The position numbers and the translations under genes are program-made. Positions 24,106-32,678 of a DNA stretch of 64,000 nt are shown here, one piece after another. This stretch comes from Kallipyga massiliensis ph2 (GTDB lineage Bacteria; Bacillota; Clostridia; Tissierellales; Peptoniphilaceae): the NCBI RefSeq assembly GCF_000311985.1, contig NZ_HE978585.1, positions 829,226-893,225 on the forward strand. Direction: 5' to 3'. Position 1 is the stretch's first letter; every line of letters begins with the position of its first letter. Under the pieces are notes generated by a model, which did no database searches, was not told the origin of the DNA, and worked only from the letters and a program-made list of their open reading frames with translations.

Positions 24106-24857
24106 AGGACCTCCTCGGCCGGGAAGACCGGCCCATTCTTGCAGACCCGGCGTGGGCCCGACTTGGTTTGGATGGTACAGCCCATGCAGGCCCCAAATCC
24201 GCAGGCCATCCGCTCCTCCATGGAGACCTGACCCCGGATGCTCTTGTCGGCCATCCAGGCGGTCAAGGCCCGGAGCATGGGCCGGGGACCGCAAGTGTAG
24301 ACATAAGGGGGAGAGTCCGGATCAGTCCGGTCTTCCTCTTGGAAGCGGTCCAGGAGGTCCAGGGCCGTTCCTTCCAGCCCCTGGGACCCATCCATGGTAG
24401 CCAGGTGGACCGTCAGACCCAGGTCCCGGAATTCCTCGTCCAGGAAGATCTCTTCCTTTTTGTTGAAGCCTAGAAAAACTTCCGGTTTGTGGCCCCTTTG
24501 GATCAAGTCCTTGGCTAAGTAGAAGAGAGGAGGGATCCCCACCCCGCCCCCGACCAGGAGGGGGGTATGGGGAGCTTCCTCCGGGAAGAAGCCATTGCCG
24601 AGTCCCACCAGGAGGTCGAGGTCTCCCGAATTGATTTTTGTCAGGGCCCGGGTCCCCTGTCCCAGGATCTTATAGATGAGGCGGATCCGGTCCCCCTGGA
24701 CGTCACAGAGGGAGATGGGACGGCGGAGGTAGAAGCCGGGGATCTCCACCTGGACAAATTGGCCGGGCAGGAGGCTTTCTACCCCTTCCCCCTCAAGAAC
24801 CAGGTTGTAGACATCGGCGGTTAGAGGGCGGTTTTCCAGGATCTTATACCGGCTCAT
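24099..24857 (-). CDS. pyrK: Dihydroorotate dehydrogenase electron-transfer subunit
   Basis: 252 residues: FAD-binding barrel with YLRRPISLCD at 43-52, NAD-binding segment LLVGGGVGIPPL at 100-111, and the [2Fe-2S] ligands C219, C224, C227 and C239 (CGFGACMGC ... RVCKNGP). It hands electrons from PyrD to NAD+. ATG 24857 has GGGAGG upstream, and the start overlaps the end of pyrC by 14 bp. Confidence 0.95.
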   Translation of the reverse strand: MSRYKILENRPLTADVYNLVLEGEGVESLLPGQFVQVEIPGFYLRRPISLCDVQGDRIRLIYKILGQGTRALTKINSGDLDLLVGLGNGFFPEEAPHTPLLVGGGVGIPPLFYLAKDLIQRGHKPEVFLGFNKKEEIFLDEEFRDLGLTVHLATMDGSQGLEGTALDLLDRFQEEDRTDPDSPPYVYTCGPRPMLRALTAWMADKSIRGQVSMEERMACGFGACMGCTIQTKSGPRRVCKNGPVFPAEEVLW

Positions 24858-26190
24858 GGGAGACCTCCCTTCCTTCCAGACGGTCCATATCAGCATAGGC
24901 CCTTTGGCCGGCTACCCAGGTGGCCAGGCAGCGGCCGTAGACGGTCTTGCCGGTGAAGGGCGAGGCCTGGCCCTTAGAGAGGAAGTCTCGGGGGTCAATC
25001 CGGTAGGCCTCCTCTAAGTCGAAGAGGGTCAGGTCGGCCGGTCCTCCGTTTTGGATGCCCAGGGCAGGGGCCAGGACGAAGTGGGGGTCGCGGATCCTGT
25101 GGAGGCCCAGGGTCGCCGTGGGCCGGGTGGAAAGGAGGTCAACCAGGTTTTCCAGGCTGGTGATCCCTCCCTTGACCAGGTCGGTATAGCAGACAGGGAA
25201 GGCGGTCTCCAGGCCCACAATTCCGTTTAAGGAGTGGTCCAAGCCGCCCGCCTTCTCCTCCTGAGAATGGGGGGCATGGTCGGTGGCGATGGCGGAGAGG
25301 GCCCCCTCCACCATGGCCCGGCGGAGGGCCTCCCGGTCTTCCTCCCCCCGGATGGGGGGGTTCATCTTGAATCGGCCGTCCTCCTGGAGGTCCCGATCAG
25401 TCAGGGTCAGGTAGTGGGGCGCCGTTTCAAAAGAGGCCTTGACCCCCTTTTCCTTAGCCTCCCGGATGGCTTGGACCGATTCTTTGGTGGAGACGTGGCA
25501 GACATGGTAGTGGACCCCGGTCTTTTCCGCCAGGGCCAGGTCCCGTCGGACCTGGACGTATTCCGAGGCCGAAGGGTTCCCCTTGTGGCCATGGACCTTG
25601 GCATAGTCCCCGTCATGGATGACGCCGCCTTCGACCAGGTCCCGGTCCTCGGCGTGGGCGACGATGGCCTTGCCCAGGGCCTTGGCCCGGACCATAGCTT
25701 CTTCCATGGTTCTTTCAGAATCCACCCCGACCCCATCGTCGGTGAAGGCGACCACATAAGGGGCCAGGGCGTCGAAGTCGGACAGGGCCCGGCCCTTTTC
25801 TCCTTGGGTGATGGACCCGTAGGGGAGGACATGAACCCGGGCTTTTTCTCGGATTCGGTCCAGCTGGATCTTGAGATGGTCCAGGCAGTCCGGGACGGGA
25901 TTGAGGTTGGGCATGGTGCAGACCGTGGTGTAGCCCCCATGGGCGGCCGCCATGGACCCGGTCTCGATGGTTTCCTTGTACTCCAGGCCCGGTTCCCGGA
26001 AGTGGACGTGGAGGTCGACAAAGCCCGGGAAGATGTGGAGACCCCGGCAGTCCAGGACCGGCCAGGAATCAGACCCTTGGGGGGGATCGGTATAAACCAG
26101 GCCATTATGAAGGTAGAGGTCTTTTTCTTGGATTTTTCCCTCCAGGTAGACCCTTCCTCCCTTTAGAACCCGTTGATCACTTGCTTTCAT
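24844..26190 (-). CDS. pyrC: Dihydroorotase
   Basis: 448 residues, amidohydrolase fold, class I dihydroorotase. Metal site: DLHVHFREPG near 59-68 (H61, H63), later histidines in AHAEDRD and YHVCHVSTKES, and the catalytic aspartate in AIATDHAPHS. It closes carbamoyl aspartate to dihydroorotate. AAAGGAGG touches the ATG at 26196 but is ideally spaced for ATG 26190, so the latter is chosen. It overlaps pyrR upstream and pyrK downstream. Confidence 0.95.
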   Translation of the reverse strand: MKASDQRVLKGGRVYLEGKIQEKDLYLHNGLVYTDPPQGSDSWPVLDCRGLHIFPGFVDLHVHFREPGLEYKETIETGSMAAAHGGYTTVCTMPNLNPVPDCLDHLKIQLDRIREKARVHVLPYGSITQGEKGRALSDFDALAPYVVAFTDDGVGVDSERTMEEAMVRAKALGKAIVAHAEDRDLVEGGVIHDGDYAKVHGHKGNPSASEYVQVRRDLALAEKTGVHYHVCHVSTKESVQAIREAKEKGVKASFETAPHYLTLTDRDLQEDGRFKMNPPIRGEEDREALRRAMVEGALSAIATDHAPHSQEEKAGGLDHSLNGIVGLETAFPVCYTDLVKGGITSLENLVDLLSTRPTATLGLHRIRDPHFVLAPALGIQNGGPADLTLFDLEEAYRIDPRDFLSKGQASPFTGKTVYGRCLATWVAGQRAYADMDRLEGREVSHEPV

Positions 26191-26737
26191 GGTCATCCTC
26201 CTTTTCCACCAGAACTACCCGGAAGGCGTCGTCATATTCCGGAACCTGGACCTGAACTTCTTCGGTCCGGGAGGTGGGGACGTTCTTTCCCACGAAATCC
26301 GGTCGGATGGGCATCTCTCGGTGGCCCCGGTCGATGAGGGTGGCCAGGCGGATGGCTGCCGGCCGGCCCTCATTGATGACGGCCTCCATAGCCGCCCGGG
26401 CGGTCCTTCCCGTGAAGATCACGTCATCGACGATGATGACCAACTGGTTTTCCGTCCCGGCTTCGGGAATGGTGGTCATGGAAACCTCCGGAAGGCCTTC
26501 TTCCCCCGTCCGGTCATCCCGGTAGAAGGAGATGTCCAGGTGGCCGGTGGAAACGGGCTTGTCCGTGATCTTTTGGAGGTTTTCCCCGATCCGGTTGGCC
26601 AGGCTGATTCCCCGACGGGGGATGCCTAAAACAAGATAGCCCTTAGCCTCCCTCTCCTGCTCATCTATTTCGTGGGCAATCCGGCGGAGGGAGCGCTCGA
26701 TTGCCGCCTGGTCCATGATTTCCGCCTTGATTTTCAT
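26177..26737 (-). CDS. pyrR: Pyr operon regulator / uracil phosphoribosyltransferase
   Basis: 186 residues; PRPP site VIIVDDVIFTGRTA and the family motifs LGIPRRGISLA and HLDISFYRDD. PyrR binds the nascent pyr leader RNA when UMP is high and promotes termination; many PyrR proteins also convert uracil to UMP. ATG 26737 has AAAGGAGG 5 bp upstream. It is the first gene of the operon and follows the attenuator that it presumably controls. It overlaps pyrC by 14 bp. Confidence 0.96.
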   Translation of the reverse strand: MKIKAEIMDQAAIERSLRRIAHEIDEQEREAKGYLVLGIPRRGISLANRIGENLQKITDKPVSTGHLDISFYRDDRTGEEGLPEVSMTTIPEAGTENQLVIIVDDVIFTGRTARAAMEAVINEGRPAAIRLATLIDRGHREMPIRPDFVGKNVPTSRTEEVQVQVPEYDDAFRVVLVEKEDDHESK

Positions 26738-26901
26738 CCTGCCTCCTTTCTTTGGGCATAAAAAACGCCCCCGCAGTTTGACCGCAGGGGCGTGTGTCTC
26801 GTCAACGCCGGTGGCCGATTTTGGCCACAATCCACCAACTCGGGTGGTTTCCTCTTTTGGGTCTCTCTGTACCGCATTAAAAGAAATCTTTGGTTTTTTC
26901 A
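26738..26901 (-). promoter_or_regulatory. PyrR-dependent attenuator leader
   Basis: A leader of about 164 nt. The segment 26873-26851 reads (minus) GTACAGAGAGACCCAAAAG followed by AGG, matching the AGAGAG...AAGAGG core of PyrR binding loops. A strong intrinsic terminator sits just before the pyrR ribosome-binding site. Further hairpin-forming pairs (AACCACC/GGTGG, TGGCC/GGCCA) lie between and could form the antiterminator. Confidence 0.8.
26760..26793 (-). terminator. Pyr leader terminator hairpin
   Basis: On the minus strand ACGCCCCTGC pairs with GCGGGGGCGT (one T-G pair) around a short loop and runs into TTTTTT. It ends about 17 bp before the pyrR ribosome-binding site, which is the attenuator position. 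Confidence 0.85.
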
Positions 26902-26907
26902 TCCCCT

Positions 26908-26936
26908 ATCCTATGCTTTCCCGGCTTCCCCGTCAA
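26908..26936 (-). promoter_or_regulatory. Pyr operon promoter
   Basis: Minus strand: -35 TTGACG (26936-26931), 17-bp spacer, -10 TAGGAT (26913-26908). It lies only 10 bp beyond the stop of the nuclease gene. Confidence 0.75.
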
Positions 26937-26946
26937 GGGCCTATCC

Positions 26947-27882
26947 TTATTTTTTTAGGAGGGAAGCCGCCAGTCGGAGGAGGTTTTGACCATAGTCTCT
27001 CTTTTTGTCATAAACGGCAAGAAGGGGTGGTCTGAAGGCATAGGGAGACCGGTCAGGAAAGGGGATGGGGGAAACGGCCAGGCGGACCGGGTCGTCGTCA
27101 ACATAGCCTCCGGTCAGGGCCAGGTCCATGGCTAAATGATCTCCCTCCCAGGCCAGGTCTCCAAAAGAAGAATTTTTGAAGCCCTTCATTTCTTGGGGCG
27201 GAGTCAGGAGGAAGTGGACCCGGGCCCGGTTGGCTGTTTTTTCCAGGCGGACCAGGTCCAGTCGGCAGGGACCTAGGAGGGAGTCTTCCAGGTCCATGCG
27301 GAGGGTCCCGGCCATCCGGTCCAAGAGTTTCTTTACATGCCAGGTTCCCACCAAATCATCCCGGTTGTGACCCAGGACCAGGTCTGCCACCTCAGGGTGG
27401 GCCATCATGGGGGCGGACCGGGCCACGGCCCTTCCGGACAGGCGGTCAGTCCGGAGGAAGCCGGATCTTTTCTCCAGGTCGGCCAGTCGTCCCGGGACCT
27501 CATCCAAGAAACGGCGGCGGGACCGGAGCCAGGCGTAGAGGTCGAGGGAAGAGGCCGTATTAAGGGGAGGGAGGCCCACCCTCTTTAAACCGGCCTCCAG
27601 GAAGGGGAGGTCAAAGGCCTGGCCATTATAGGTCAGGATCCGCCGACCCCGGAGAAGGTCCCGGGTCCGGCCAAGAAGCCCTTCCTGAAGGCGGTCATCC
27701 CTGCCCCCGGAGGGGTCGTAGACTTGGATGAGGTCGGATCCCTCCCCCTCTTTGGCAACCAGGAGGCCAACCAGAAAAATGCGGTCCTCCTCCCGGCGAA
27801 GCCCCGTCGTTTCAAGATCAAGAAGGCAGGTCCCCGCCTCCAAATCCAGGTCGCTTTCTTCCCGTAATTCTATCACTTCCAT
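26947..27882 (-). CDS. YprB-like RNase H-fold exonuclease
   Basis: 311 residues. The DnaQ/RNase H-like acidic motifs are in order: LLDLETTGL (D-x-E, near residue 25), TYNGQAFDLPFL (near 83) and GHNRDDLVGTWH (near 165). This matches the YprB-type ribonuclease H-like domain found in Firmicutes, a presumed metal-dependent 3'-5' exonuclease of unknown substrate. After about residue 190 there is a second part with no recognised motif. The ATG at 27882 has only a GGGGG tract upstream. It diverges from the cysteine desulfurase gene and leads toward the pyr operon. Confidence 0.8.
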   Translation of the reverse strand: MEVIELREESDLDLEAGTCLLDLETTGLRREEDRIFLVGLLVAKEGEGSDLIQVYDPSGGRDDRLQEGLLGRTRDLLRGRRILTYNGQAFDLPFLEAGLKRVGLPPLNTASSLDLYAWLRSRRRFLDEVPGRLADLEKRSGFLRTDRLSGRAVARSAPMMAHPEVADLVLGHNRDDLVGTWHVKKLLDRMAGTLRMDLEDSLLGPCRLDLVRLEKTANRARVHFLLTPPQEMKGFKNSSFGDLAWEGDHLAMDLALTGGYVDDDPVRLAVSPIPFPDRSPYAFRPPLLAVYDKKRDYGQNLLRLAASLLKK

Positions 27883-27945
27883 TCCGTCCCCCTGTGCTAC
27901 AATATTTGTATTGAGTATACCAAAAACTTCCAGAAAGGACCCCCA

Positions 27946-29094
27946 ATGATCTATTTCGATAATGCTGCGACCACCCCGGTCCACCCCGAAGTGGCTGAGG
28001 TCATCAACCATATCCTCCTCCACGAGTGGGGGAACCCTTCCTCCCTCCACCACATCGGCTTTGAAGCCGAAAAGAGGATGAGGGAAGCCGGCCGGGTCTT
28101 GGCCCGAGGCTTGGGGGTGGATCCTTCCTGTCTCATCTTCACCTCATGTGCCTCCGAATCCAACAACACGGCCCTGTGGGGGGCTGTTCGGGGGAAGATC
28201 GGGGTCAATGTGGTCATGGCCCAGGCGGAACATTCCTCCGTGGAGAGGACCGGCCTGGCCCTTCGTGAGGCGGGGGTGGAGGTCCGGGTCATCCCCGTCG
28301 ACCGGGAGGGCTTCGTCGCGCCCGACCAAGTCGCCGGAGCGGTGGATGACAAGACGGCCCTGGTCACTGTCATGCAGGTCAACAATGAGCTGGGGTCGCG
28401 GAATGACCTGGCGGCCATCGGCCCCATGGTCAAGGCAAAGAATCCCAAGACGCTTTTCCATGTGGATGGAACCCAGGCCTTTGGCAAGCTTCCGGTCAAG
28501 CTGGAGGAATGGAAGGTGGACTCCTACTCCGCCTCAGCCCACAAGATCCACGGGCCCAAGGGGGTCGGCCTCCTTTATGTCCGCCAGGGGGTTAATTATC
28601 CCTCCCTAATTGCCGGTGGGGGACAGATGGGGGGCCGCCGGGCGGGGACAGAAAATGTGGCCTATATCTGCGCCATGGCCAAGGCCTATGACTTGGTCCA
28701 GGCCCATGTCCGGGACCACAAGGAGGAGATCTTGGCCATCTACCATCAGGCCATGGAGAGGATCCGGGCCCTTGATGGGGTCCGGGTCAATTCTCCGGCC
28801 CAGCACCTCAATCCCTATATCATCAACTTTGGCTTGGAGGGAGTTCGGGCGGAGGTCCTTCTTCACATGATGGAGGGGGAGGAGATGTACTTTTCCTCCG
28901 GATCCGCCTGTTCCAAGGGTCAGGCCTCCCCGGTCATTGAGGCTATCGGGGTCCCCGATGCCTATAAAGAAGGGATCCTCCGGATCTCTTTTGCCATGGA
29001 AAATAGCCCGGACCAGGTGGATCCTTTTTTCGATGCCCTGGAAAAATACGTTAGAGAAATCAGAAAAGTGACAGGATGGTCAAAGAATGCATAG
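27946..29094 (+). CDS. Cysteine desulfurase (NifS/NifZ-like, ThiI partner)
   Basis: 382 residues; PLP enzyme that takes sulfur from cysteine. PLP lysine K200 in SASAHKIHGPKG, H96 in QAEHSSVE and the persulfide cysteine C322 in SSGSACSKG are all present. It lies directly before thiI with an 8-bp overlap, the same pairing as Bacillus nifZ-thiI, where the desulfurase feeds sulfur to ThiI for tRNA 4-thiouridine. There is no iscU next door, which also argues for a role in tRNA thiolation rather than general Fe-S assembly. Confidence 0.9.
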   Translation: MIYFDNAATTPVHPEVAEVINHILLHEWGNPSSLHHIGFEAEKRMREAGRVLARGLGVDPSCLIFTSCASESNNTALWGAVRGKIGVNVVMAQAEHSSVERTGLALREAGVEVRVIPVDREGFVAPDQVAGAVDDKTALVTVMQVNNELGSRNDLAAIGPMVKAKNPKTLFHVDGTQAFGKLPVKLEEWKVDSYSASAHKIHGPKGVGLLYVRQGVNYPSLIAGGGQMGGRRAGTENVAYICAMAKAYDLVQAHVRDHKEEILAIYHQAMERIRALDGVRVNSPAQHLNPYIINFGLEGVRAEVLLHMMEGEEMYFSSGSACSKGQASPVIEAIGVPDAYKEGILRISFAMENSPDQVDPFFDALEKYVREIRKVTGWSKNA

Positions 29095-30280
29095 CGATTG
29101 GGTAGTATCGGTCTCCTTCGGCGAGCTCATGCTCAAGGGAAGGAACCGGTCTTATTTTGTGAACAATGCGGTCCGCCACGTCATGCTGGCCGTCAAGCAG
29201 ATCCCCATCAAGAGGACCTATTTCCAAATCGGTAAATTTTTCTTGGAGGTGGAGGAAAAGGACCTGAACCGGACGGTGGCCCAGGTCAGGAAGGCCTTCG
29301 GCCTAGCCTATGTGACGCCGGCCAGGAAGGTCGGCCCGGACATGGCATCCATTTCCGCTGTCGCTAAGGAAATGGCGGAAGAGAAGATGCAAAGAATTCA
29401 GGCGGAGACGGGGAAGGAGACGGTCAGCTTCAAGGTGGCCACCAAGCGGGCGGATAAAAACTTCCCCATGAAATCCCCGGACATTTCGGCCCAATTGGGC
29501 GGTGTTCTTTTGGAGGCCTTCCCCGCCTTGTCGGTCGACGTCCATGACCCGGACTTCATCCTCCATGTGGATATCCGTGACGATGCCTTCGTTTACACGG
29601 ACCAGGTGGAGGGGATGGGGGGCCTCCCCTGGGGGTCCGGAGGCAAGGGCCTCCTCCTCCTATCCGGAGGAATCGACTCTCCCGTGGCCGGCTTCGAGAT
29701 TGCCCGCCGGGGGATGGCCCTGGGAGCCATCCACTTCCACTCCTACCCCTTCACTTCTGAGCGGGCTCAGGATAAGGCCCTTCGGTTGGCGGAGAAGATG
29801 ACGGAGTCGGTGGGCCCGGTCAAGGTCTTCATGGTCAACCTCCTGGACACCTACAAGGCGGTTCGGGAGGAGTGCTCGACGAGGAATACCACCGTCCTCT
29901 CCCGCCGGATGATGATGCGGATCGGCGAAGTCCTGGCTGACCGCTATAGCTACGATTGCTTCATCACGGGGGAGAGCCTGGGCCAGGTTGCCTCCCAGAC
30001 CATCCAGGGGATCACCGTGGTCAATGATGCGGCTTCCCGCCCCATCCTCCGGCCCCTCATTGCTCGGGATAAGAACGACATTATCCGAGTGGCCCGGGAC
30101 TTGGGAACCTATGAGATTTCCATTGAACCCTTTGACGACTGCTGCTCTATCTTTGCTCCCGATTCGCCCAACACCAAACCCAAGCTGGAGGATATTCTGG
30201 AAGAAGAAAAACGGCTGGATATTTCTGCTTTGATTAACCGGGCCATGGAAAGCCTGGAAATCATCGACCTCAGCGAATAG
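29087..30280 (+). CDS. thiI: tRNA 4-thiouridine synthase ThiI
   Basis: 397 residues: N-terminal ferredoxin-like and THUMP domains (about 1-170; GELMLKGRNR near the start) and a PP-loop ATPase with SGGIDSP at 193-199. There is no C-terminal rhodanese domain, the usual form in Firmicutes, where sulfur comes straight from the partner desulfurase encoded upstream. Cysteines in FDDCCSIF near 345 are conserved in the family. It makes s4U8 in tRNA, a near-UV sensor, and may also serve thiamine synthesis. Confidence 0.95.
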   Translation: MHSDWVVSVSFGELMLKGRNRSYFVNNAVRHVMLAVKQIPIKRTYFQIGKFFLEVEEKDLNRTVAQVRKAFGLAYVTPARKVGPDMASISAVAKEMAEEKMQRIQAETGKETVSFKVATKRADKNFPMKSPDISAQLGGVLLEAFPALSVDVHDPDFILHVDIRDDAFVYTDQVEGMGGLPWGSGGKGLLLLSGGIDSPVAGFEIARRGMALGAIHFHSYPFTSERAQDKALRLAEKMTESVGPVKVFMVNLLDTYKAVREECSTRNTTVLSRRMMMRIGEVLADRYSYDCFITGESLGQVASQTIQGITVVNDAASRPILRPLIARDKNDIIRVARDLGTYEISIEPFDDCCSIFAPDSPNTKPKLEDILEEEKRLDISALINRAMESLEIIDLSE

Positions 30281-30292
30281 AAAGGACCTGTA

Positions 30293-30445
30293 ATGAAAAA
30301 ACTGACGAAGGCCGGGATCAGCTTCGGCACTGCCCTGGCCATGGTTGTATCCTATGTATCCTGGCACTCCATCCCCTGGGCCATCTTCCACGGGATCCTG
30401 GGATGGGTCTATGTGGTCTACTATGCCCTTCGCTATAGCCTGTAA
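30293..30445 (+). CDS. Small hydrophobic protein (50 residues)
   Basis: MKKLTKAGISFGTALAMVVS begins a 50-residue protein with two closely spaced hydrophobic stretches ending in WVYVVYYALRYSL. AAAGGA lies upstream of ATG 30293, and the next gene starts 12 bp after the stop, so it sits inside the thiI/DUF697 transcript. It resembles the tiny two-helix membrane proteins common in Firmicutes. Function unknown. Confidence 0.7.
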   Translation: MKKLTKAGISFGTALAMVVSYVSWHSIPWAIFHGILGWVYVVYYALRYSL

Positions 30446-30457
30446 GGGGAGTGAAAG

Positions 30458-31402
30458 ATGAACCAACTCGGCCGACGACTGGGAAAAATCCTGACCATTC
30501 TGGGCATCTTCCTGGGTCTGGTCTTTCTGGTTTTCCTCGTTAACCAGTTTTATCTTCTCTACCAGCTACTGAAGGGGATCCATCCCTGGGTTGGGGGCCT
30601 TTTTGTCGGACTTCTGGCTTTTGCCCTGGCCTACCTCTTGATTCGCCTGGTCCTCCTCTATATTCGGAGCCTTCCGGCCCCCCACCTTCCCGACCACCCT
30701 ACCCAGGAGGACTATGACCGCTACCTGGAGGATATGCTGGCCTGCCTGTCCAAGAACCGGCTCCTTTCCCGGGACCTCTTAACCGATGAGAGCCGGTCGA
30801 AAGAGGAAAGGGTGACCATCGCCTTGGATAGTTTGGACCGGGAGGGGGAGCCCATCATCCGGAGGCATGCCAATTCCATCTTCCTCTCCACGACCATTTC
30901 CCAAAACGGCTCCCTGGATGCCATCATGGTCCTGGTCACTTTGGTCAAGATGGTCTGGCAGCTGGGCCAGGTTTACGGGACCCGACCCTCGCTCAAAAGC
31001 CTAGGCAAGCTCTACCTCCAGGTGGCCAGCCTGGTCTTCATGGCCCGGTCTCTGGAGGACAGCGACCTCATCCCTGCCCAGCTTGAGCCCATGATTGCGG
31101 GCCTGGTCGGGGAGTCCATGGCCTCTGCCATCCCCGGCATGGTCCCCATGTCCAACCTCATCATCTCATCGGTCATGGAGGGGGCTATCAACGCCTTCCT
31201 GACCCTCCGGGTGGGCTTCATCGCCCAGGCCTACCTGGGCATGGATAGGCCCAAGCCCAAGAATGTCATCCAGCGACAAGCCTCTCTTCAGGCGGTAAAG
31301 GAGTTAGGATTGATCATTAAAGACTCCGGAAAATCCGTGGTGAAAGCTTTCATGGATCGGGTGAAACGTACCGCCCGGGATACGGCGAAAAGTTGGTTTT
31401 AG
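30458..31402 (+). CDS. DUF697-type membrane protein
   Basis: 314 residues with two transmembrane helices near the N-terminus (about 12-32, LTILGIFLGLVFLVFLVNQF, and 44-68) and a longer C-terminal part with further hydrophobic segments (SQNGSLDAIMVLVTLVKMVW; GLVGESMASAIPGM). The layout matches the DUF697/YcjF group, whose function is unknown but which is often linked to stress or envelope. GGGGAG precedes ATG 30458. It follows the 50-residue protein gene by 12 bp. Confidence 0.65.
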   Translation: MNQLGRRLGKILTILGIFLGLVFLVFLVNQFYLLYQLLKGIHPWVGGLFVGLLAFALAYLLIRLVLLYIRSLPAPHLPDHPTQEDYDRYLEDMLACLSKNRLLSRDLLTDESRSKEERVTIALDSLDREGEPIIRRHANSIFLSTTISQNGSLDAIMVLVTLVKMVWQLGQVYGTRPSLKSLGKLYLQVASLVFMARSLEDSDLIPAQLEPMIAGLVGESMASAIPGMVPMSNLIISSVMEGAINAFLTLRVGFIAQAYLGMDRPKPKNVIQRQASLQAVKELGLIIKDSGKSVVKAFMDRVKRTARDTAKSWF

Positions 31403-31428
31403 AAAGAATGAAAAAGAAAGGATGAATC

Positions 31429-32634
31429 ATGAAAAGAAAAGTGTTGACCCTATTCCTGGCACTGTCGGTCCTTCTTACCGGCATCATGCCCGGATGGGAA
31501 GAAACCGCCCAGGCGGAAGAGGGACCGATTGAGATCCAGGTTAGCCGGATTTCCGGGAGCAACCGTTATACGACGTCTGCCGAGATTGCGGAAAGGGTGA
31601 CCCAAAAAGCGGACAAGGTTATTGTAGCGTCCGGGGAAAACTATCCGGATGCCCTGGTTTCTGCACCCTTGTCGATGAAGGGAAACTTCCCCATCCTGCT
31701 CACCGCCAAAAACAGCCTGGATCCCCGGGTCAAAACCCAACTCCAGGCCCTTGCCCCTGAGGAGGTGGTCATCGCCGGGGGAGAGGGGGCGGTTTCCTCT
31801 CAAGTGGAGGAAGAAATTCAGTCCCTGACATCCGGAAAGATCACCCGGATCGGGGGAGAAAATCGCTACCAAACCGCCACCCTCTTTAAAGAGTATTGGG
31901 AAAAGACTTTCGGACAGGATGCCAAGGTCACCCTGGTCGACGGCAATAATTACCCGGACGCTCTTTCCGCCGCCGGCCTCATCTATGAGGAGGGAAGCCT
32001 CCTCTTGGCCGGCCCCGGCCAGACACCGGCCCATGTGGACCTGGTCATTGGTGGAGATAAGGCAGTCCCCGGCTATCCCGGCATCCGCCGAATCGCCGGA
32101 GAAGACCGCTTTGCAACGGCTGTAGAAATTGCTAAGGCAGCCGGAAAATCCTCTGTCATCCTCGTGGACGGGAAAAACTTCCCGGATGCCCTGTCGGCCG
32201 CAGCTCTGGCAAAGAAGGAAGGGGCCTCCATCCTCCTGGTTTCCGGGACCCACCTGCCAAAGCCGGTCCAATCCTATCTGGAGGAGAATAAGCCGACCAA
32301 GGTCACCATTGTGGGCGGGGAGAATGCGGTCTCCAAGGAGATTGAAAAGGAGATTGTCCCCTGCATCCGTGGAGAGCTCCACCAGTCAAAACCCTCGACA
32401 GGCAACTCAACCGGACAAGATAATCCTTCAACCAAGCCCAACTCCAATCCCCTTATTGGCAACACCGGTGATCCCCTAAAGGCTAAATATTTAGGCAATA
32501 GTGATACGAAGAAATTCCATTGGCAGTCCTGTAGTAGGGCAAAGAAAATTCTTCCGAAAAACCAGGTCGGCTTCTCTTCAAGGGAAGAGGCTATAAAAAA
32601 TGGTTTTGTTCCCTGCAAGGTTTGCGAGCCCTGA
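31429..32634 (+). CDS. Cell-wall protein with CWB2 repeats and an Ada-like C-terminal zinc module
   Basis: 401 residues. Signal peptide (about 1-30, ending AQAEE), then three cell-wall-binding type 2 repeats starting with RISGSNRYTTSAEIA (about 39), RIGGENRYQTATLF (about 141) and RIAGEDRFATAVEIAK (about 222); each has the NYPDALSAA-type motif. In Clostridioides such triplets anchor proteins non-covalently to a surface polysaccharide. A Ser/Asn/Pro linker (about 318-345) leads to a C-terminal module with KYLGNSDTKKFHWQSCSRA and FVPCKVCEP, a Cys4/His arrangement like the Ada metal-binding domain seen on secreted nucleases. AAAGGATG precedes the start. Confidence 0.85.
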   Translation: MKRKVLTLFLALSVLLTGIMPGWEETAQAEEGPIEIQVSRISGSNRYTTSAEIAERVTQKADKVIVASGENYPDALVSAPLSMKGNFPILLTAKNSLDPRVKTQLQALAPEEVVIAGGEGAVSSQVEEEIQSLTSGKITRIGGENRYQTATLFKEYWEKTFGQDAKVTLVDGNNYPDALSAAGLIYEEGSLLLAGPGQTPAHVDLVIGGDKAVPGYPGIRRIAGEDRFATAVEIAKAAGKSSVILVDGKNFPDALSAAALAKKEGASILLVSGTHLPKPVQSYLEENKPTKVTIVGGENAVSKEIEKEIVPCIRGELHQSKPSTGNSTGQDNPSTKPNSNPLIGNTGDPLKAKYLGNSDTKKFHWQSCSRAKKILPKNQVGFSSREEAIKNGFVPCKVCEP

Positions 32635-32678
32635 GTTATCTTGATGGTTGGAAGAAGAAAAAAACTATGGAGAATAGC

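Noticed and set aside
23143..24231. Long plus-strand frame (362 codons) across pyrD
   Set aside because: It is the antisense shadow of pyrD/pyrK in G+C-rich codons; no ribosome-binding site and a Gly/Asp/Val-rich low-complexity product.
25234..26166. Plus-strand frame (310 codons) opposite pyrC
   Set aside because: Shadow of pyrC, whose metal-site motifs are complete on the other strand.
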